Source: Phycomyces nitens (lineage: Eukaryota > Mucoromycota > Mucoromycetes > Mucorales > Phycomycetaceae). Taken from it: a stretch of DNA of 64,000 nucleotides. Positions 58,502-64,000 of this stretch are shown in pieces; position 1 is the first letter of the stretch; every line of letters begins with the position of its first letter. The notes under the pieces were generated by a model. The model saw only the letters and a list, made by a program, of their open reading frames with translations. It was not told where the DNA came from and ran no database searches. A program made the position numbers and the translations under genes. The stretch covers positions 1,178,001 through 1,242,000 of the forward strand of contig JAHRBC010000002.1 of assembly GCA_022702545.1 (NCBI GenBank), read 5' to 3'.

Positions 58502-60112
58502 CAGTAGGTGGAAAAAGGGTTCGCATGTTCTATTAAAAAATATATATTTTGATAGTACTCTTTCAATTTTTAATATTTTTATATAAAACAAAATGTTTTA
58601 TATGCATTATATATAAAACTACCACATATAAAAATATCAACGGCTGAGAATGAATATTGATTTAATAAAACTCAGACAAATTTTTGAAAAGTATGCGAAC
58701 CCTTTTTCCACTTTGGATAAATTAGTAGAAAATAAATTATTTCTCTATGACTTTTGCTTATAAATTGTTCAAAGTCACATATAATAGTCAAAATGTGTCA
58801 TATAATCGGAATATAAAACAAAAACATATATAAATGACTAAGTTTTTCTTTTTATTTTCATATTATTCCTTGTTTCTTTTAAAATGAAAATTCTACCTCT
58901 TTCTCTCAGAAATTCTATCCAAAGTCAGCTTCAAAGTGGTGCCTCTGTCAAGAAAATTTCCAACAACCTTTCTATCTCTGCTGGGACTGTATCCAAGTAT
59001 AAAAAGAAGATGAAGATCACTGAAAAAATCTCTATTGGTGGCCGAATTGCAAAAATTTCCCAAGTCAGAAGGCGCCTGTTAGTAAGACAATTTGTAACTG
59101 GTGAAATACAAACTGCCAAAGAAGCACATATGAAATTAGATCAAGAGAGACTGCAGCTTGACTATTCTACTGTTTGCAAGACCCTGAAGGCACTTGGTTT
59201 CAGAGCAGCAATTAAAAAGAAGAAGCCAATGATATCAGAGAAAAATCGACAAGCAAGACTTAAATGGGCTTTAGAGCATTGACACTAAACTATTCATGAT
59301 TGGAAACGTGTTATATTCTCAGATGAGACCAAAATCAATATTTGGGGATCTGATGGAGTAAAATATCATTGGAAAAGGCCAGATGACCCACTACAAGACC
59401 ATCATCTTGATTTAACTGTAAAACATGGAGGAGGCAGTTTGATGATGTGGGGATGTATGACTTATGAAGGCATTGGATATGGTTGTCACATACAAGAACT
59501 CATGACAAGCAAAGTTTACTGTGATATACTTGAAGATAACCTGAAAGAAACTATAGATTTCTATGGTTTTGATAAGCAAAATATCATTTTTCAGCATGAT
59601 AATGACCCAAAACACACAGCCAAGACAACCAAACAGTACATCAGTGATATGGAATTGCAAGTACTCCCTTGGCCAGCCCAATCCCCAGACCTGAACCCAA
59701 TTGAGCATCTTTGGCATCATTTAAAGTTGCAACTTTCTTTATACTCTTTGAAGGCTAAAGGAGTACATGAACTTTGAGAAAGATGTGATAAAGAATAGAA
59801 CAATATCACGCAGGATATTTGTAAAAAGTATATAGATACAATGCCAGCAAGAGTTGAAGCAGTAATTAAGGCAAAAGGCAAAAATACTAAATATTAATAA
59901 AAGTGGCAAAAGGGTTCGCATGTAATAAAAATCTTTGTATTTATTTATCTCAATATGTTTTGAATCTCCGCTTATAAAATTTATAATAAATATACACCTA
60001 AAAAATATCTTTCAAATACTTTTTGTTTTATGCTAATATGATGCATATTCATAGAGATATTATAAGAATAATAAATAATATATAAACATGCGAACCCTTT
60101 ATCCACCTACTG
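58502..60112 (+). mobile_element. Tc1/mariner element (1,611 bp) nested in the CACTA element
   Basis: Terminal inverted repeats of 28 bp with one mismatch (CAGTAGGTGGAAAAAGGGTT... and, inverted, CAGTAGGTGGATAAAGGGTT...), flanked by TA at 58,500-58,501 and 60,113-60,114. Each end also holds an inner inverted partner of the repeat: ATGCGAACCCTTTTTCCAC at 58,693-58,711 and GTGGCAAAAGGGTTCGCAT at 59,903-59,921. Each terminus of about 210 bp is thus itself an inverted repeat. The transposase frame is 58,884-59,897. Confidence 0.92.
58884..59897 (+). pseudogene. Tc1 transposase with four in-frame stops and intact DDE residues
   Basis: A single frame of 338 codons from ATG 58,884 to TAA 59,895. HTH regions are NSIQSQLQSGASVKKISNNL and STVCKTLKALGFRAAIKKKK. 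Catalytic blocks are VIFSDETKINIWG, IIFQHDNDPKHTAKTTKQYI and SPDLNPIEHLWHHLK, giving a DD34E triad with all acids present. It is interrupted only by TGA (59,280), TAA (59,286), TGA (59,775) and TAG (59,796). There is no frameshift, so it is a recently disabled copy or one hit by a transition process. Confidence 0.9.
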
Positions 60113-60312
60113 TACATATTTTTATTTGCTGTCATTTTATAGACAAGAAAAAGGCTATTGTTCTTTGATCCTTTGCCCGAACCAATAGGATGCATCAAAA
60201 TTATACTTTTTATTTTTAAAAAAAAATAATGTCTGAGATGAAAAAAAGCTCTATGTTTCTAGTACCCATCTGCACCATTTATACTAGGTGAAATCGAGGG
60301 GTTTTTCCAGTG

Positions 60313-61260
60313 TATGAGTCTTCCGTAGAATCTGCTTGGTCTTGTCTCTCAGATTGACCATCTTCGCTTTGGGCACTGTGAGCTTCATTGTCTTGGTGTT
60401 GAACTGAAATCCCAAGAATTCCTGATTTTGTGTTGGGATCGTCTTGCTCTTCTGTTTGTTGATGATGAATCCTAAGGACTGTAGATGTGTTATGGTCAAT
60501 TGAGTGTTCCTGTTGGCCTCCTCGATAGTGTTTGATACTAAGCATATGTTGTCCAAATAATAGACTAGTTGTATGCCTTGTGCCCGCAGTGGTTCCATTG
60601 CAAATCGCATCAATTTCGAGAACATGAAAGGCGCGGCACAGAGACCAAAGGCTAAGGCTTTGAATTGATAAATCTTCTAACGATGTCGGAAACTGAGAAA
60701 TTGTCTGGAGGCTTCGTGTATGGGGACTACCAAGTATGCGTCCTTCAAGTCAATCTTGGTCATAAATGATCCGTTGGTTACCATATCCCTCAAGGCTGGT
60801 ACTCCTTCCATCTTGAAATGTTGGAGCTGTACATACGAATTGATCTTCTGACAGTCCAATATTGGCCTTTTCTTGTCTTTCTCTTGGATCACAAACATCT
60901 TGGATAAGTATTGGTTGTTTCCATCGGGCGACTCCTCTATCACCTGGGTCAACAGAAATTTCTGGACCGCCTCATCTAAATCCAATGTTGCTTGTTGTGA
61001 TATCTCATGCTGTGGAGTTCTCCAAGGAATTGGGGTCTGTTTGAATGGAATTCGGTATCCCTCCTGGACTACTGCCCATGGCCAAGTCTGCTTTGTCATC
61101 TTCTCCCAGGTGTTTTGGAAATGTTGAAGACGTCCACCTGGGGCGATGCCATCCTCTGGCATCACATAGTGTGCTCCCTCTGATGGGTGCACTAACGTCT
61201 CCTGTGTGAAGGACAAGTCCTTCAGAGGTTGCCCACTGGTCCGGGGCGCGCTGGCGTCTC
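60313..61260 (-). pseudogene. DIRS reverse transcriptase (upstream part of split gene)
   Basis: The frame has no ATG and overlaps the 3' end of the Gag ORF by some 40 bases, which suggests translation by frameshifting or re-initiation. Motifs: DKKRPILDCQKINSYV, MTKIDLKDAYLVVPIH (first catalytic Asp), QFKALAFGLCAAPFMFSKLM, LVYYLDNICLVSN and QEFLGFQFNTKTMKLTV. The Y-x-D-D box is YLDN, so the second metal-binding Asp is lost. A TAG at 60,677-60,679 interrupts the frame after LSFRHR. At 60,313 the coding sequence stops at the CACTA insert and resumes at 52,274. Confidence 0.85.
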
Positions 61261-62022
61261 AGATGCTGGTTGGTTGTGGGGTAGTTGGGGTTTGGACTGG
61301 AAGGTACCACAACCTCGTCCTCGTCCACCTCCATTTCCCCTTCCATGCTGGGAAAACCCCGAGGTTTGGTAGCATTGGGAATTTCCTGGGCCCCCTGCTG
61401 CTCGGGTAAGCACTGCTTGTTCGAACTTGGACTTCTTGATGTCGATTGATAGCTGGGCAGGAATGGCCAGCTTCTTGTCTTCATCTTCGTCGACATATCG
61501 AAGGTGTTCAGGAACTCCGATAGCCTTTTCGAGCCAGGTACGTGCTTCATCGTCAATTGTTTGGGCTGAACTGAAGCCGTACACAGCCTGTCGGCGGGCT
61601 CTTTTGCCGATGGTCTTCCAGTGCTCATAGGCCGTGGATTCTTCATCCAGGTTTCCGATGATCGCCTGTATTTCTTCAAATAACTTGGCAGAGGCACTTG
61701 CCATCGTGTGTAACTTTTCTGAATCCTTGTAGCATCCTTGGATTGCAGATGTTGCGGATACATTGGCCTTGTTACATTCTCCAATGTACTGGCGATTGAT
61801 GACTGTTCCACACATCCATTCATTGTCGTAGTTGATTCTCGTATGATTGAACGTGTTGCAGAGTTTCCTAAGATTGGGTTTTGGTAGCTCCAAATCTTCC
61901 ACAATTTCTTCGGGGAGGGGATGGGAGAGGTCAAGCTTTCGCTGCTTGTCTTGTTCCCATTCTTACTTAAAGGCGAGTAACTCCTGAAGTTCTTCTCTTG
62001 AAATTGTTTGTTCATTGGACAT
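61222..62022 (-). pseudogene. DIRS Gag-like ORF with one early stop
   Basis: ATG at 62,020-62,022 (MSNEQTISREELQELLAFK), then TAA at 61,963-61,965, and the frame continues to TGA at 61,222. The downstream ATG (MEDLELPKPN, 61,902) could still give a 226-residue protein. The middle is helical (YIGECNKANVSATSAIQGCY; LFEEIQAIIGNLDEES). The end is Gly/Arg-rich (FSQHGRGNGGGRGRGCG), a likely nucleic-acid-binding tail. It lies about 50 bases inside the right terminal repeat. Confidence 0.75.
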
Positions 62023-62071
62023 AATGATCCTTTGTGTAACTATAGTTAATATGCCTCGATGTGTGGCTTGA

Positions 62072-62220
62072 AAGAGATAGAGTAGTATAGAGAGAGATAT
62101 ATTGAATTTAAACAAAGAATAAAAAAGCATGGCTTAGAAAGCCCAAAACCTCATTGGAGGGATGGAGTCTCCGATGGACAATCAGGATTGTCTGATACTC
62201 TGTAGGAGTTGATAGACAAT
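62072..62220 (-). repeat. DIRS right inverted terminal repeat with extension
   Basis: 62,072-62,155 is the 84-bp core matching the left repeat. 62,149-62,220 (CCTCATTGGAGGGATGGAGT to GATAGACAAT) is the extension mirrored in the internal complementary region. Probable promoter region for the minus-strand Gag ORF. Confidence 0.9.
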
Positions 62221-62262
62221 TAATTTATAGCGATTTTAATGTCATTAATGTTAATGTTAATA

Positions 62263-62991
62263 CACTCCGACATAAAAAGTCATCACATATCAGCCAAAAT
62301 TAGAAAAAAAATATTACTTCTTGTTTTCTTTTGCCTTTAAAAACAAAACTACATTAACAAAGCCCTCATATTATCAGTTGAAGAACGATTCAAAAAAAAC
62401 TACACCTCACCATGAGTTGTCAGAGTTTCTTTGTGGAGGAATTATTTTTCTTCATAAGGCCAAGCATTTCTCAAGAGAGATCAAAATCATCATGGATATC
62501 CCTCAATCAACGATTAGAAGCATCATCAAATGTTGGGAAGAAACTGGCACAACAGTAGCAAAGCCTAGGTCAGGAAGGCTTAAAAAACTCAGCACAACAG
62601 ATAATACTGCCCTTTGTTTGAGTGTGAGGCACCAGCCTTTTGAGAGCTATGGGTATCACCAGCAAAATTTGACACTTGCTGGTGTCATTGTATGCAGAAA
62701 GATGGTTATCAACTATCTTCAGGCAAACAGATTTGCTTCTTATATACCAGTGTCCAGGCCAAGACTGACACCTGAACAGAAGAAGAATTGGCTTCGTTGG
62801 GCAAGAGCCAAGGCCAGTTTGACAATTGAGGACTGGGGAAGGGTTATTTGGCCAGATAAATCTAGGCTTATGGTAAAGGGCAATGATTCTGACCCATCCG
62901 TGCTTCGTAAACCTAGAGAACGCTTCTAAGATAGACATACTCTTCAGACTGAGAAGTCTGGAAAAGGTTCAGTGATGGTGTGGGGCTGTTT
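62263..62991 (+). mobile_element. Tc1-like element, copy C (cut by a second CACTA-like element)
   Basis: Begins at TA plus CACTCCGACATAAAAAGTCA, 42 bases right of the DIRS end. The transposase reads HHELSEFLCGGIIFLHKAKH, STIRSIIKCWEETGTTVAKP, LCLSVRHQPFESYGYHQQNL, LTPEQKKNWLRWARAKASLT and VIWPDKSRLMVKGNDSD. A TAA follows at 62,927-62,929, and the frame continues to KGSVMVWGCF. Exactly after GCF the similarity to copies A and B stops, at the CACTG end of the next element. Same subfamily as copies A and B but more diverged. Confidence 0.75.
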
Positions 62992-64000
62992 CACTGCAAA
63001 AATTGGTCAGTTTCACATATCTCAAAGAATATTAATTATACGTGAAAGAAAAGGTAAAATTAAAGATCAGATGTTTTTTGGTAGTTTAGACATATAGCGA
63101 AATGTTTTGTCAATGTAATTGGCTATAAAACATGTGTAGCATAAGAAATGAATACCAAATCCAAATATATAAAATAAACTTTGCCTTGTATTCCTCTTCT
63201 TTACTGTAAAATCTTTTAATTATGGCTCCTAACCGAAGTTCAAGAAATACAGTCGAGTGCAGATGTTCTGTTTGCAAGAACAAACTGGGAGGCTTTAATA
63301 TTATATCCTCTCAAACATTCAAACGACATATGAGAATAGAAGAAACAAAGAAAAACCTTCTCAGTCATAGGAGTAAGAAAGCTAATATAATTTTATTTTC
63401 CCAGTAAAATAACAAGTATAATATAGTATTTAATGAAGACAGAATCGAAATGATTCATGAAACATCTGAGGCCGTTGATAAACATGAACAGTTTTTTGAT
63501 GCTGAAGAATATGAAATTGAAAATGAAGGTGAATTTGGTAATAGAAATAAATTTATTTTTTATTTTTCTTTACTAATTTTTATTTTAATATTTGGATAAA
63601 GATGAGGCAGCACCAGCACAGACAAGGAACCTACCTTTTTCCGAAGCTGACACCATGTTTGGTGTTGATGGAGATGACTGTGTTCATGAGAGCATCTCTG
63701 AGAATGAAGAAGACGAGGAAGAAAGTGAAGATAGTGATGATGAGGCAGCAATTTTTGGTGAAGGTATGGATATCGTGAATTAATATTGACCCCTGATAAA
63801 TAGAATTATATGAGCTAATTTTCATTTTTTACACAAAAGATTTTTCTTTGGACCCACAACCAAAGTTGAATTTCATCCACCGTTTTATTGTCACCACCAT
63901 TGCCCTATTTGTATCCTTGTACGTCGTTGATGAAGGAGCAGTTATCTTGATTGCCATTATCAACAAGATTCTTGAAATATTCCAGGATCCATTTCGTCTT
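62992..64000 (+). mobile_element. Second CACTA-like transposon, left end (continues beyond window)
   Basis: Starts CACTGCAAAAATTGGTCAG, sharing its first ten bases with the left end of the first element. It lies inside the Tc1 copy C coding sequence after TTT (62,989-62,991, the likely 3-bp target duplication). The transposase ATG lies 230 bases in. In the first element that distance is 243 bases once the nested Tc1 and one TA are removed. The right end is outside the window. Confidence 0.75.
63222..64000 (+). CDS. CACTA-like transposase, N-terminal part (3' end outside window)
   Basis: Exons 63,222-63,403, 63,443-63,537, 63,602-63,763 and 63,840-beyond 64,000, with 200 codons visible and no stop. 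The start MAPNRSSRNTVECRCSVCKN has the same C-x-C-x-x-C pattern and basic follow-up (SSQTFKRHMR) as the first CACTA transposase. An acidic linker follows (SENEEDEEESEDSDDEAAIF), then NFIHRFIVTTIALFVSLYVV and DEGAVILIAIINKILEIFQ, aligned with HRAIAIFVVLFASRYVVDKG and VVLIEFINKLLTIYG of the first copy. The first intron is very short (39 bases) and is the least certain join. As far as visible this copy is intact. Confidence 0.75.

Larger units (their letters stand above)
52275..60312 (-). mobile_element. CACTA/EnSpm-like DNA transposon (8,038 bp) inserted in the DIRS RT-RNase H region
   Basis: Left end CACTGCAAAAGAGGGGCTG; right end (inverted) CACTGGAAAAACCCCTCG. Both are flanked by TAT (52,272-52,274 and 60,313-60,315), the 3-bp target duplication typical of CACTA elements. 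Subterminal words also match: TTTCACCTAGTTTAAAT at about 52,341 and, inverted, TTTCACCTAGTATAAAT near the right end. It carries two genes in opposite orientation: an intact accessory gene (53,969-55,157, plus) and a transposase of 990 codons (58,456-55,282, minus) with four nonsense codons. Bases 52,320-53,960 hold no supported gene (a CA repeat at about 53,833-53,857). A Tc1 element is nested at 58,502-60,112. Confidence 0.85.
49981..62220 (-). mobile_element. DIRS-type tyrosine-recombinase retrotransposon, split by a CACTA-like element
   Basis: Canonical DIRS layout, minus strand. Inverted terminal repeats share an 84-bp core (50,010-50,093 and 62,072-62,155, one mismatch). Outside it, each end has a unique extension (49,981-50,016 and 62,149-62,220), and an internal complementary region (50,165-50,272) carries the complements of both extensions head to tail. 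Coding order from the right: Gag-like ORF (62,022-61,222), RT (about 61,260-60,313) continuing as RNase H and methyltransferase after the insertion (52,274-51,265), then tyrosine recombinase (51,298-50,216). Without the 8,038-bp insert and one TAT the element is about 4.2 kb. Nonsense codons and a mutated RT active site show that this copy is defective. Confidence 0.9.

Overview
The window reads as nuclear DNA of an early-diverging fungus, most likely Mucoromycota/Mucorales. The DNA is AT-rich, coding genes are split by short GT-AG introns (about 42-75 bases) that often carry TACTAAC-like branch sites, and the housekeeping proteins are fungal in type. The transposon families (DIRS-like YR retrotransposons, CACTA-like and Tc1/IS630-like DNA transposons) are of kinds I associate with Mucorales. 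The assignment below phylum level is a guess. The standard genetic code fits all intact genes.

Housekeeping genes fall in compact islands. Island 1 (5.2-6.4 kb) is an old yellow enzyme. Island 2 (15.7-19.2 kb) has an NSRP1-like splicing factor, the KDEL receptor ERD2 and the Rab GTPase YPT1; the last two act in the same ER-Golgi cycle and lie side by side. Island 3 (23.6-25 kb) is a lineage-specific coiled-coil protein. Island 4 (37.5-48.3 kb) is the densest: an acidic coiled-coil protein (possibly kinetochore), a SET-domain protein, an inositol-tetrakisphosphate 1-kinase, RNA polymerase I subunit Rpa43, a Pho13-type HAD phosphatase and the EF1A methyltransferase EFM7. I rebuilt their exon joins base by base and all reading frames close.

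Between the islands is transposon debris: Tc1-like copies at 2.7, 19.5, 26.2, 26.7 and 37 kb; IS630-like pieces at 22.5 and 33.6 kb; a LINE remnant at 6.7 kb; DIRS-type pieces at 9.4 and 14.2 kb; a 327-bp MITE at 31.5 kb; and two inverted, decayed copies of an uncharacterised gene family at 28.3 and 34.8 kb.

The right quarter (49,981-64,000) is a readable stack of insertions. A DIRS retrotransposon (49,981-62,220, minus strand, Gag - RT/RNase H/methyltransferase - tyrosine recombinase, with inverted terminal repeats and an internal complementary region) was split in its RT-RNase H region by an 8,038-bp CACTA-like transposon (52,275-60,312, TAT target duplication). That element was itself hit by a 1,611-bp Tc1 element (58,502-60,112, TA duplication). 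Just right of the DIRS element a Tc1 copy (62,263-62,991) is cut by the left end of a second CACTA-like element at 62,992, whose transposase gene is open to the window edge. Several of these coding regions keep their frame and are spoiled only by nonsense codons that a C:G to T:A transition would explain.
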